9,992 bases of DNA from an uncultured Erysipelotrichaceae bacterium (GCA_902783435.1 CACZQV010000088.1:1-9992); one strand, 5' to 3'; positions 1-6,936 are shown, counted from the stretch's first letter. A program made the numbers and translations. Notes: generated from the sequence alone by a model not told the origin.

Positions 1-1992
1 AATATGATCTGCATTAGCATACATTTCAAAGAATGAATATGCATTTTTGAATGTAGAAATATATTTAGAATAGATTTCTTTTAATCCTTCAACATCGAAT
101 TTTAATGGAGTCCATACAGGGGAAGTATGTAACATATAGAATCTTACTGTATCTGCACCATATTCCTCCATAATTTCAAATGGTGAAATTGCATTACCTC
201 TAGACTTATGCATCTTTTGACCATATTTATCTAATAATAAGTCATTTACTAATACGTTTTTATATGAAGATTTACCCATTACAAACATTGATACAACAAG
301 TAATGAATAGAACCATCCACGTGTTTGATCAATACCTTCAGCGATAAAATCAGCTGGGAATTGTTCTTCAAATAATTCTTTATTTTCAAATGGATAATGA
401 TATTGAGCAAATGGCATAGATCCACTATCGAACCAGCAATCCATTACGTCTTTGACACGTGACATTTGTTTTCCACAGTGTGGACATTTGATATGAACAT
501 CATCTACATATGGTCTATGTAATTCAATTGTCTCATCAATATCTTCAATTGCTTTTTCAACAAGTTCTTTACGTGAACCAATCATTTCATCATGACCACA
601 CTCACATCTCCATAGTGGGATTGGTGTACCCCAATATCTATTACGAGATATTGCCCAGTCATTCATATTTTCTAACCAGTTTCCAAAACGTTTTTCTCCA
701 ACATAATCTGGATACCAATTAATCTTTTTATTTTCTTCAATAATTTCTTTTTGTTTAGCAGTTGTTTTAATGTATAGAGATGGTTTTGAATAATAAACAA
801 GTGGTGTATTACATCTCCAACAATGTGGATAATCGTGATTCATTTTTTGTTTTTTGAATAGTTTATCATTTTCTGCAAGGTATTTAATAATTTCAATTTC
901 TAATTCTGAATCAACTACTAATCTACCTTTCCATGGTCCTTCTGTATAGCATCCATCTTCTCCTACTGGATTTAACATAGCTAAGTCATATTTAACTCCT
1001 ACTTCGTAGTCATCTTGACCAAAAGCTGGGGCAATATGAACGATACCAGTACCATCTTCCATAGTTACATAATCAGCGCATGTAACAATGAATTGTTTTT
1101 TATTCTTAGGTACTTCTAAGATAGGCATTAATTGTTCATACTCACGATTTTCTAAATCTTTACCTTTGTATTCTTCAACTACTTCATAGTCTTCTCCTAA
1201 AACATGATCAGCTAATGCTTTAGCTACTATGAAATTATAACCTTTAGATAAACATTTAACATAAGTTTCTTCTGGATTAACACAAAGTGCTATATTAGAC
1301 ATTAATGTCCAAGGAGTTGTAGTCCATACTAAGTAATATGTATTTTCTTCATCTTTTGCTTTGAATGGTACATATACTGTATTAACTGAGATTTCTTTAT
1401 ATCCTTGAGCAACTTCATGTGAAGCAAGACCAGTTCCACATCTTGGGCACCATGGAACAATCTTTAATCCATCATAGATATATCCATCTTCAAAGATTTT
1501 CTTTAAAATCCACCATTCAGTTTCAATATAATTATTATCATATGTTACATATGGGTGTTCTAAATCAATGAATTGTCCCATTTCTTTGGTAAACTTAGTA
1601 AAGAATTCTTCATTTTTCCAAACGCTTTCTCTACACTTTTGATTAAATTCTTTGATACCATATTTTTCAATATCACCTTTACCATTAAATCCAAGTTCTT
1701 TTTCTACTTGTACTTCAACTGGTAATCCATGAGTATCCCATCCTACTTTTCTTAACACTCTGTAACCATCCATAGTTTTGTATTTACAGATTGTATCTTT
1801 AATTAACTTAGCCATCATATGATGAATTCCAGGCATACCATTAGCTGTAGCTGGTCCATCATAAAAGACATAGTTTTCATTATCTTTTCTATTTTTAATT
1901 GTTTCTTCAAATGTTTTTTGTTTATTCCAATATTCTACAAATTTTCCTTCTACTTCATTTATTTTTCCTTGTTCTAGTTTTTTAAATTTCAT
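1..1992 (-). CDS. ileS: Isoleucyl-tRNA synthetase, type 2 (N-terminal 664 codons; gene runs off the left edge)
   Basis: Charges tRNA-Ile with isoleucine in the cytoplasm. The frame is open from the ATG at 1992 to the window edge, giving 664 residues; type 2 enzymes are usually a little over 1000, so the C-terminal anticodon-binding part is missing here. Visible in order: DGPATANG (45-52) followed by the first signature motif in the form GIHH (55-58) instead of HIGH; a zinc-knuckle pair CPRC (182-185); the CP1 editing domain with TTTPWT (from 224) and HIAPAFGQDD (319-328); further CxxC pairs; and the second signature motif as KMHKS (593-597). The start is fixed by AAGGAG just upstream, which overlaps the stop codon of the preceding antiporter gene (11-nt gap), so the two are very likely co-translated. 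An isoleucine T-box lies upstream of that pair. Identity is certain; assignment to the type 2 class rests on the motif context and is strong. Confidence 0.97.
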   Translation of the reverse strand, partial: MKFKKLEQGKINEVEGKFVEYWNKQKTFEETIKNRKDNENYVFYDGPATANGMPGIHHMMAKLIKDTICKYKTMDGYRVLRKVGWDTHGLPVEVQVEKELGFNGKGDIEKYGIKEFNQKCRESVWKNEEFFTKFTKEMGQFIDLEHPYVTYDNNYIETEWWILKKIFEDGYIYDGLKIVPWCPRCGTGLASHEVAQGYKEISVNTVYVPFKAKDEENTYYLVWTTTPWTLMSNIALCVNPEETYVKCLSKGYNFIVAKALADHVLGEDYEVVEEYKGKDLENREYEQLMPILEVPKNKKQFIVTCADYVTMEDGTGIVHIAPAFGQDDYEVGVKYDLAMLNPVGEDGCYTEGPWKGRLVVDSELEIEIIKYLAENDKLFKKQKMNHDYPHCWRCNTPLVYYSKPSLYIKTTAKQKEIIEENKKINWYPDYVGEKRFGNWLENMNDWAISRNRYWGTPIPLWRCECGHDEMIGSRKELVEKAIEDIDETIELHRPYVDDVHIKCPHCGKQMSRVKDVMDCWFDSGSMPFAQYHYPFENKELFEEQFPADFIAEGIDQTRGWFYSLLVVSMFVMGKSSYKNVLVNDLLLDKYGQKMHKSRGNAISPFEIMEEYGADTVRFYMLHTSPVWTPLKFDVEGLKEIYSKYISTFKNAYSFFEMYANADHI

Positions 1993-2003
1993 ATTATCAC
2001 TCC

Positions 2004-2954
2004 TTAACTTATTAATACATAACTATAGTATGTTACAAATAGAATTAAAAATAAGATTCCTTCTTTTCTAGTTATTTTATAATCTTTAAATGAAAACATA
2101 AATAGTAAAATAGAAGCTACTATCATAACTATTAAATCTATATAACTAAAATTAATTACTCCTATTCCACCAAATATAGCTGTAGGTACACCTATAACCA
2201 TACCTATATTAAATATATTACTTCCTACTACATTACCTATCGCTATATCGTATTCTCCTTTTTTAGTAGCAGTCATACTAGTAACTAACTCTGGAAGAGA
2301 TGTTCCTAAAGCTATTATTGTTAGGGATATTAGTCTTCCTGATACTCCCATAACTGTAGCTATTTTTGAAGCACTATCTACTACAAAGTTACTTCCAAGT
2401 ACTATTCCTACTATACCAATTATTGTATAAATAATTGATTTAGGTACTGAAATTATATCTTCTGTTTTTTCTTCTTCAGTCTTTTTTCTAGACATTGAAA
2501 TTAAATAATAGATAAATACTAAGAAGAATAATAGTACTACTATTCCATCGCCTCTTGTGAATGTATTTTTTATTTCTTTATCAAATATACTATCTGATAA
2601 AAGTACTGCGAATAATGTAGTAATTAACATTGTAATTGGTAATTCTTTTTTTACTGTATTATTCTTTACATTTAGTGAATGTATTACTGAACTTGCTCCT
2701 AATATCAATAAAATATTTAAAATATTACTACCTATTACATTACCTAGGACTATATCTCCATTATGTGAAAGTATAGATTTAACTGATACTGCAAATTCTG
2801 GAGCACTAGTACCAAATGCTACTATTGTTAATCCTATTAACATTTTGGATACTTTTAAATTACCAGCAATTCCACTTGCACCATCTACAAATAAATCTGC
2901 ACCTTTTATTAGAATTATAAATCCTAGTATTAAAATAATTGTATTAAATATCAT
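2004..2954 (-). CDS. CaCA-family Na+/Ca2+ exchanger (YrbG-like), antiporter
   Basis: Predicted inner-membrane cation antiporter that exports Ca2+ in exchange for Na+ (or H+). It is 316 residues, the usual length for the family, and consists almost entirely of hydrophobic segments. It has the two diagnostic alpha repeats of the Ca2+:cation antiporter family: GTSAPEF (48-54) followed by GNVIGSN (71-77), and GTSLPE (217-222) followed by GNVVGSN (240-246). A charged cytoplasmic loop around 155-168 (RKKTEEEKTED) separates the halves, as expected for an inverted repeat. I chose the ATG at 2954 over an in-frame GTG at 2963. From 2954 the spacing to GGGTGAT equals that of the HerA-like gene, whereas the GTG lies inside the ribosome binding site. 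It is the first gene after the Ile T-box and ends 11 nt before ileS. Ion specificity cannot be read from the sequence. Confidence 0.93.
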   Translation of the reverse strand: MIFNTIILILGFIILIKGADLFVDGASGIAGNLKVSKMLIGLTIVAFGTSAPEFAVSVKSILSHNGDIVLGNVIGSNILNILLILGASSVIHSLNVKNNTVKKELPITMLITTLFAVLLSDSIFDKEIKNTFTRGDGIVVLLFFLVFIYYLISMSRKKTEEEKTEDIISVPKSIIYTIIGIVGIVLGSNFVVDSASKIATVMGVSGRLISLTIIALGTSLPELVTSMTATKKGEYDIAIGNVVGSNIFNIGMVIGVPTAIFGGIGVINFSYIDLIVMIVASILLFMFSFKDYKITRKEGILFLILFVTYYSYVLIS

Positions 2955-2985
2955 TAGCATCACCCTTTTTAATATTATGAATAAG

Positions 2986-3024
2986 TAAAAATAAAAAGAA
3001 CTTCATCCCTAAGGACGAAGTTCT
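2986..3024 (-). terminator. T-box regulated intrinsic terminator
   Basis: On the minus strand AGAACTTCGTCC (3024-3013) pairs with GGATGAAGTTCT (3008-2997), with one G-U pair, and is followed by TTTTTATTTTT. The 5' arm follows directly on the T-box sequence, so the antiterminator and terminator are mutually exclusive. It may also end transcripts of the membrane-protein gene upstream, which has no terminator of its own. Confidence 0.93.
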
Positions 3025-3203
3025 CGTGGTACCACCTTATTTTGTAAGTAAAACTTACCTCTATACTATAACGCGTAACCGTATTTATCTTATCCATAAA
3101 TCGCAACTTGAAAGTGATCTGAATATTTCTTTGTTACCTGTTTTCACCCCACACAGGCTCTCTACAAACTCTAAAACATTCCGTCTTTCGCACATGCTTT
3201 ACG
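2986..3203 (-). promoter_or_regulatory. T-box riboswitch, isoleucine-specific (specifier AUC)
   Basis: Leader RNA that senses uncharged tRNA-Ile and lets transcription continue into the antiporter-ileS operon. Stem I can be folded by hand: GAAAG pairs with CUUUC at the base and GAAUGU with AUAUUC above, leaving an internal loop whose 3' side reads AG-AUC-A. This gives an isoleucine specifier codon, AUC, at 3118-3116, followed by the usual purine. The apical part carries AGAGAG and GGGTGAAAACAGG, typical of T-box Stem I. A small hairpin GUAAGU-UUU-ACUUAC (3058-3044) fits Stem III. The T-box sequence AAGGTGGTACCACG follows; its bulge UGGU (3034-3031) is complementary to an ACCA tRNA end, as expected for tRNA-Ile with discriminator A. 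The competing terminator is listed separately. The 5' end is inferred from the promoter. Confidence 0.94.
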
Positions 3204-3209
3204 AGGTAT

Positions 3210-3238
3210 AATATACCACATTTTTTTATTATTTACAA
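3210..3238 (-). promoter_or_regulatory. Promoter of the T-box / antiporter / ileS operon
   Basis: On the minus strand, -35 TTGTAA (3238-3233), a 17-nt spacer and -10 TATATT (3215-3210). The expected start is near 3203, just before Stem I of the T-box. The -35 box begins at the nucleotide directly after the stop codon of the upstream membrane-protein gene. Prediction by consensus and spacing only. Confidence 0.7.
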
Positions 3239-3895
3239 CTACTTTTCTAATGTTTTTGGTTCTTCAATTATTGTTCCGAAAGTATCATATACTATTTGAT
3301 CATCTTTTGTACCATGATGTTTTACTTCTACAGGTTCAGTATTTACATATAAAACACAACCTTCATCTCTATTATTACATACACCTACTATATCATATCC
3401 ATCATGACATTCAAAATTTATACTATCTACTTCTCCACTATATGGAACTGATATTATATGTTCATATGGATCATATATATCATCATCTGTTAATACTTCA
3501 AATTGTTCTACTGGATATCCAAAATTTTTATATTCTACATATTGATCATATTGATTAGTAGGAGCCACTTTTATAGGTACTACATTTTCATAAATGATAT
3601 AACTATGATCTTCTGTTACTTTATAAGCATTTACATATTGAGTTGTAGTAATACCTACTGGTTTATATCCTTTATGATATGGATATTGTTGTATTTCTTC
3701 TGTAGGATTAACTATTTCTTCTGCTATTACATGCTCTCCTTCATCAAATAATCTATCAGCATCTGTTGGAGTAGCTTGTTCTTGTGGATACTCTTTTGAA
3801 CTACATTGTGTCATAAGACATCCCATACCAGCAACAATTAAAGTTGCTATAACTTTTACTGCTCTTGGTGATAAACTAAAATCATCATCATACAT
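3239..3895 (-). CDS. Single-pass membrane protein of unknown function with an internal duplication
   Basis: I do not recognise this 218-residue protein. It has a short N-terminal segment (1-14, two basic residues), one hydrophobic helix at about 12-30, and an acidic extracytoplasmic remainder. The cysteines at 26 and 31 do not fit a lipobox (G-M-G-C and M-T-Q-C), so an uncleaved anchor is more likely than lipidation. Residues 31-70 are a polar linker. Two related units follow: 76-130, starting GYKPVG and holding ENVVPIKV, DQYVEY and FGYPVE; and 166-211, starting GYDIVG and holding VNTEPVEV, DQIVYD and FGTIIE. The second unit is shorter and, with its lead-in, holds three cysteines (163, 173, 180). 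The start ATG follows GAGGA at 5-nt spacing. It sits between divIVA and the Ile T-box, with its own promoter and no dedicated terminator. The position suggests an envelope role, but no function is shown. Confidence 0.85.
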   Translation of the reverse strand: MYDDDFSLSPRAVKVIATLIVAGMGCLMTQCSSKEYPQEQATPTDADRLFDEGEHVIAEEIVNPTEEIQQYPYHKGYKPVGITTTQYVNAYKVTEDHSYIIYENVVPIKVAPTNQYDQYVEYKNFGYPVEQFEVLTDDDIYDPYEHIISVPYSGEVDSINFECHDGYDIVGVCNNRDEGCVLYVNTEPVEVKHHGTKDDQIVYDTFGTIIEEPKTLEK

Positions 3896-3918
3896 AATAT
3901 TCCTCTTTTCAGTTTGAT

Positions 3919-3947
3919 ATTATAATACACCAAAAATAAAAAGACAA
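3919..3947 (-). promoter_or_regulatory. Promoter of the duplicated membrane-protein gene
   Basis: On the minus strand, -35 TTGTCT (3947-3942), a 17-nt spacer and a perfect -10 TATAAT (3924-3919). The -35 box lies in the 3' arm of the terminator hairpin that closes the sepF-divIVA operon, so terminator and promoter overlap. Prediction from consensus only. Confidence 0.7.
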
Positions 3948-3963
3948 TATTATTTGTCTTTTT
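3938..3963 (-). terminator. Intrinsic terminator after divIVA (distal hairpin)
   Basis: A perfect inverted repeat, AAAAAGACAA (3938-3947) and TTGTCTTTTT (3954-3963), with a 6-nt loop. On the minus strand the descending arm ends in TTTTT and continues into ATTTTT. It backs up the hairpin at the divIVA stop codon. Confidence 0.8.
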
Positions 3964-3971
3964 TATAATAT

Positions 3972-3995
3972 AAAAAAAAGAGAATTACTTCTCTT
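3972..3995 (-). terminator. Hairpin and U-run overlapping the divIVA stop codon
   Basis: On the minus strand AAGAGAA and TTCTCTT pair around a 4-nt loop, followed by a run of T. The TAA stop of divIVA (3987-3985) falls in the loop and arm base, so terminating ribosomes should influence folding. It is followed about 10 nt later by a second terminator. Confidence 0.65.
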
Positions 3996-4422
3996 CTAAT
4001 TCTAGTACTTCTATTTCATCTACTATAGCCATTTGTTGTTCTACTATAGCCTTTAATTTTCTTTTAAATATTCTCATATTTCTTTCTACTAAATCAGCAT
4101 TCGCTTCTATTTTTTCAGCCTTTAATAGTGCTTCATTTACTATACGGGATGCATTATGTTTGGCATCAGTTACGATCATTTCACTTTCTTCCCTAGCCAA
4201 TTTCTTTATATTATCCCCAGTTTCTTCTGCTTTCATAATCGCACTCTTTAAAGTATCTTCTATTTCTTTATAATGCATTAATTCTTTTTTCATGTCTTCT
4301 ATTTCAGCATTTTGTTTTTTTACTCGTGTAATAATACCTTCTGTTTCTCTTATTACATCTAAAACAAACTGATTTACTTCACTACGATTATATCCATTAG
4401 CTTCATAACTAAATTTTTCCAT
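3985..4422 (-). CDS. divIVA: DivIVA-domain protein, short N-terminus
   Basis: Coiled-coil protein of the DivIVA/GpsB family, which marks curved membrane at septa and poles and recruits division or cell-wall enzymes. It is 145 residues. The family signature F-x5-GYNRSEVNQF lies at residues 4-19, followed by almost continuous heptad-like coiled coil from about 25 to 140. The usual leading segment (LTPxDIxxKxF) is almost entirely missing. By hand alignment, the membrane-inserting Phe-Arg pair that precedes GY in Bacillus subtilis is Ala-Asn here (A8, N9). A longer protein is excluded: an in-frame TGA lies four codons upstream, and AGGTGAT stands right before this ATG. It follows sepF by 38 nt with no terminator between them, so they form one operon, and it keeps the divIVA-before-ileS order of Gram-positive bacteria. 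Confidence 0.9.
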   Translation of the reverse strand: MEKFSYEANGYNRSEVNQFVLDVIRETEGIITRVKKQNAEIEDMKKELMHYKEIEDTLKSAIMKAEETGDNIKKLAREESEMIVTDAKHNASRIVNEALLKAEKIEANADLVERNMRIFKRKLKAIVEQQMAIVDEIEVLELEEK

Positions 4423-4460
4423 ATAATCACCTCAGAAATATGTAGTTTAATATTTAAATT

Positions 4461-4889
4461 TTAGAAGAAATCTTCATCATCATCATTTTTAGAATCTTTT
4501 TTACCTCTAGATGATTTTGCAGCTTGTTCTTCACTTATAGTTCCTTCTACATTTACATTATTAGGTGTACATAAGAAAATACCTCCACCTAGTTTTTGTA
4601 AATCTCCTCCTATTGCATAAATAGTTCCATATAAGAAATCTACTATTCTTTTAGCTTGATCTGGAGTTACTCTTTTTAAATTAACTACTACTGCACTTCT
4701 ATTTTTTAAATAGTCAGCTATTTGTTGACTTTCAGAATAAGCACGTGGTTCTAGTAACATCATCTTAGATCCAGCAATACCATTTTGTTCATGAAATTCT
4801 TCTTTTGATGTAGTGTAATAGCTATCATCACCATTATTTTCTATTTCTTCATTATCTCCACCAAATAATCCTTTTAATTTATCTTTCAT
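4461..4889 (-). CDS. sepF: Cell division protein SepF
   Basis: Cytoplasmic FtsZ partner that tethers Z-ring filaments to the membrane and aligns them at the septum. The 142-residue length is typical. Residues 1-10 ([10 protein letters not shown]) form the expected short amphipathic membrane-binding helix. An acidic, poorly conserved linker runs to about 40. The conserved core covers roughly 43-116 and includes VVVNLKRV, the strongly conserved [12 protein letters not shown] (77-88), YAIGG and [12 protein letters not shown]. The tail ends in an acidic DDDEDFF. GGAGG at 7-nt spacing supports the start. It leads the sepF-divIVA operon. In most Firmicutes ylmG and ylmH lie between these two genes; here they are missing. 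Confidence 0.95.
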   Translation of the reverse strand: MKDKLKGLFGGDNEEIENNGDDSYYTTSKEEFHEQNGIAGSKMMLLEPRAYSESQQIADYLKNRSAVVVNLKRVTPDQAKRIVDFLYGTIYAIGGDLQKLGGGIFLCTPNNVNVEGTISEEQAAKSSRGKKDSKNDDDEDFF

Positions 4890-4928
4890 AAATAATCCTC
4901 CAATTTAATATCTTATCCTAATATAACT

Positions 4929-4937
4929 ATTTTATCA
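4929..4937 (-). promoter_or_regulatory. Extended -10 promoter candidate for sepF-divIVA
   Basis: On the minus strand TGATAAAAT (4937-4929), a TGn extended -10 with TAAAAT, lies about 40 nt before the sepF start codon and just after the terminator of the HerA-like gene. The region at the -35 distance is only a T-rich stretch (TTTTTC). Moderate to low certainty. Confidence 0.45.
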
Positions 4938-4943
4938 TAAAAA

Positions 4944-4977
4944 TAAAAAAAGAAAAAGAATATTTTTTTCTTTTTCT
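4944..4977 (-). terminator. Intrinsic terminator of the HerA-like ATPase gene
   Basis: On the minus strand AGAAAAAGAA (4977-4968) pairs perfectly with TTCTTTTTCT (4960-4951) around a 7-nt loop, followed by TTTTTTTATTTTT. It begins 5 nt after the stop codon. The stem is AT-rich but perfect. Confidence 0.85.
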
Positions 4978-4982
4978 AATTA

Positions 4983-6908
4983 TTATGTTGTTTGTTGTAT
5001 ATAAGTGTTTTGTTGTGGTACTTGTTGTTGTGATTGCTCTACTACTGCACCTGCTTGTCTTTCCATAATTGAAGCTACATCATTTGTAGTTAATTGTGGT
5101 ATTTCTTGTGGTGCATTAACATTTGTATTAACTGGTGTTTCAGTTTTATACCAAACTTCTTTTAAATCAACATTATCAGATAATGGCTTAGGATCAGGTA
5201 AATCTATATACATAACTGTTGGTACTTTAAATGCAGAACCAAATGCAATACAATTACCAGGTTTTAAATTTTTAAATTGTAATATAATCTCTGAAGATAC
5301 GTTTGGTACCATTTCTTTAATATATTTTAAATCCACTGGATGGATTGTTCTTAAGATTAAGAAGTTTGCACATTGTGATACACATGTATCACTTAATTCA
5401 CTAGGTCTTTGTGTAATAAGTGCTAAAAATATACCATATTTACGTCCTTCTTTAGATATTCTTTCAAATATATTATATCCTAGTAATTCAATATCAAAGT
5501 CATGTTGAACGTATCTATGAGCCTCTTCAATGATTATATGATATGCATGACTACCTCTAGGTTTAGTAGTACTTGATTTTATAAATAACATTCTAGATAG
5601 AATTTTAGTAATAACTTTAGCTATACGATCATCTACATAGTTAATATTGAAATTAACTATTTGAGCTTTTTTATTATTAGCCTCATCCCATAATAATGTA
5701 TCTATATATTGATCTCTTGTTAAGTATTTTGGATATGTAAAGAATTCTTTATTTTCACCTGTTACTAATGTATGTAAACGTACACTCATTACATTAGTAT
5801 CATCAAATACTTTATCACTCTTTAAAATACCTTCACTAATTAAGGCAAATTCCATAGCTAACTCTAAATCTGTTAGAGAATAGTATTTATTTAATTCATC
5901 TTCTGGTATTTCTATTACTTCATCTATAATATATGCTCTTACAAATTCAACTACTAATTCCATTTCTTGCATCTTACCAGTTTTATCAATATATAAACAT
6001 TGTTTAAATGTTCTTATATAACCTGGTTGTACTATTTTACTTTCAAGATTTAGTGTTGGAGTATTAAATTTAGTTAATATACCAATAACTTGATCTCTTA
6101 TTTTAGTAGAATCCATTCCACTTAATAATATATCTTGTAAAGCACGAGCTATAATATCATTTTTTCTTCTAACAACATTTTCACTACTACCAGTAAGTAT
6201 TGGAACTAATTTTAGAGTTTTTTCAATTATTGGTAATTGTGTAGGAGTTGTAGCATCCAATAATAATGCTAAATCATCTACATCTAATAACCATATTGGT
6301 ATTCTTAATATTTCTGTATCTGGTTCTACTAAATTAGTGGTATATGACTTATAACTTAATTTAGGATTTTTTTGATGTAAATCTTTAAATGCATGTGTAT
6401 ATTCACCATAAGCATCAAAGAAGAATACTGATGAGTTTAGTGGTGGATTTGGTTGTAGAAATAGTTTTTGTAAAATAGAAGCTACAGTACAACTTTTACC
6501 AGCACCAGAGTTACCTAATATAGAAAAATGACTATTAAAAAAATCATTTATATTAACATTAATTTTATATCCTTGATATACATTACTAGAACCAAAATTA
6601 GTATATCCAAATTCTAATTGTTGTTTACCATATAACAACTCTAATTCATCTGTTCTTATTAGTCTTATAATAGATTTAAAAGATGGTTTAATACTAGATC
6701 CTGATGTGAATACACCGTTTTTTATTTCACCTACTATATTAGCTAACATATGAGTTCTATTAGTATTAGCTATTTCAGCCACTACTTTTCTATCTGTTCC
6801 GTCTTCAAAAATAACATGTAAATTAACTAGATTTGGTTGTTTTGTAATATCAATATCTAATTTAATTGTTACGCTATTATCTATTATTTCTTCAATTTTT
6901 CCTAGCAT
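4983..6908 (-). CDS. HerA/DUF87-type hexameric P-loop ATPase
   Basis: Predicted ring-forming DNA translocase of the HerA-FtsK superfamily, 641 residues, within the usual range for HerA. The N-terminal part (about 1-85) fits a HAS-barrel. The ATPase core shows Walker A GNSGAGKS (132-139), FFDAYGEY (163-170, the HerA 'FDxxGEY' strand), Walker B HIIIEEAH (457-464), a basic segment ERISKEGRKYG (482-492) and the sensor-like TQRPSEL (499-505). Residues about 210-430 form the helical insertion typical of DUF87 proteins. The C-terminal 40 residues are low-complexity and Gln/Asn-rich (QSQQQVPQQN). The start is set by AAAGGGTGAT at normal spacing. HerA usually acts with the nuclease NurA in end resection, or with SIR2- or nuclease-type partners in phage defence. 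No such partner is adjacent: the gene is monocistronic between a lipoprotein gene and sepF. A housekeeping role in DNA processing or chromosome handling is possible but inferred. Confidence 0.92.
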   Translation of the reverse strand: MLGKIEEIIDNSVTIKLDIDITKQPNLVNLHVIFEDGTDRKVVAEIANTNRTHMLANIVGEIKNGVFTSGSSIKPSFKSIIRLIRTDELELLYGKQQLEFGYTNFGSSNVYQGYKINVNINDFFNSHFSILGNSGAGKSCTVASILQKLFLQPNPPLNSSVFFFDAYGEYTHAFKDLHQKNPKLSYKSYTTNLVEPDTEILRIPIWLLDVDDLALLLDATTPTQLPIIEKTLKLVPILTGSSENVVRRKNDIIARALQDILLSGMDSTKIRDQVIGILTKFNTPTLNLESKIVQPGYIRTFKQCLYIDKTGKMQEMELVVEFVRAYIIDEVIEIPEDELNKYYSLTDLELAMEFALISEGILKSDKVFDDTNVMSVRLHTLVTGENKEFFTYPKYLTRDQYIDTLLWDEANNKKAQIVNFNINYVDDRIAKVITKILSRMLFIKSSTTKPRGSHAYHIIIEEAHRYVQHDFDIELLGYNIFERISKEGRKYGIFLALITQRPSELSDTCVSQCANFLILRTIHPVDLKYIKEMVPNVSSEIILQFKNLKPGNCIAFGSAFKVPTVMYIDLPDPKPLSDNVDLKEVWYKTETPVNTNVNAPQEIPQLTTNDVASIMERQAGAVVEQSQQQVPQQNTYIQQTT

Positions 6909-6936
6909 TCACATCACCCTTTATTATCTATACTTT

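Noticed and set aside
510..722. Plus-strand open frame of 70 codons
   Set aside because: It lies wholly inside ileS on the opposite strand, has low-complexity Leu/Tyr/His-rich translation and no supporting ribosome binding site.
2557..2988. Plus-strand open frame of 143 codons opposite the antiporter gene
   Set aside because: It is the antisense shadow of a clearly conserved membrane protein and shows no known motifs of its own.
3026..3211. Plus-strand open frame of 61 codons
   Set aside because: It covers the T-box leader, whose RNA structure and sequence explain this stretch fully.
3250..3751. Two plus-strand open frames of 102 and 82 codons opposite the duplicated membrane protein
   Set aside because: The translations are Tyr/His/Ile-rich low complexity, typical of AT-rich antisense frames, while the minus-strand frame has a ribosome binding site, promoter and internal repeat.
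5005..5508. Plus-strand open frame of 167 codons opposite the HerA-like gene
   Set aside because: It is the antisense of the conserved ATPase C-terminal half, and the Cys-rich start is simply the antisense of the Gln-rich tail.
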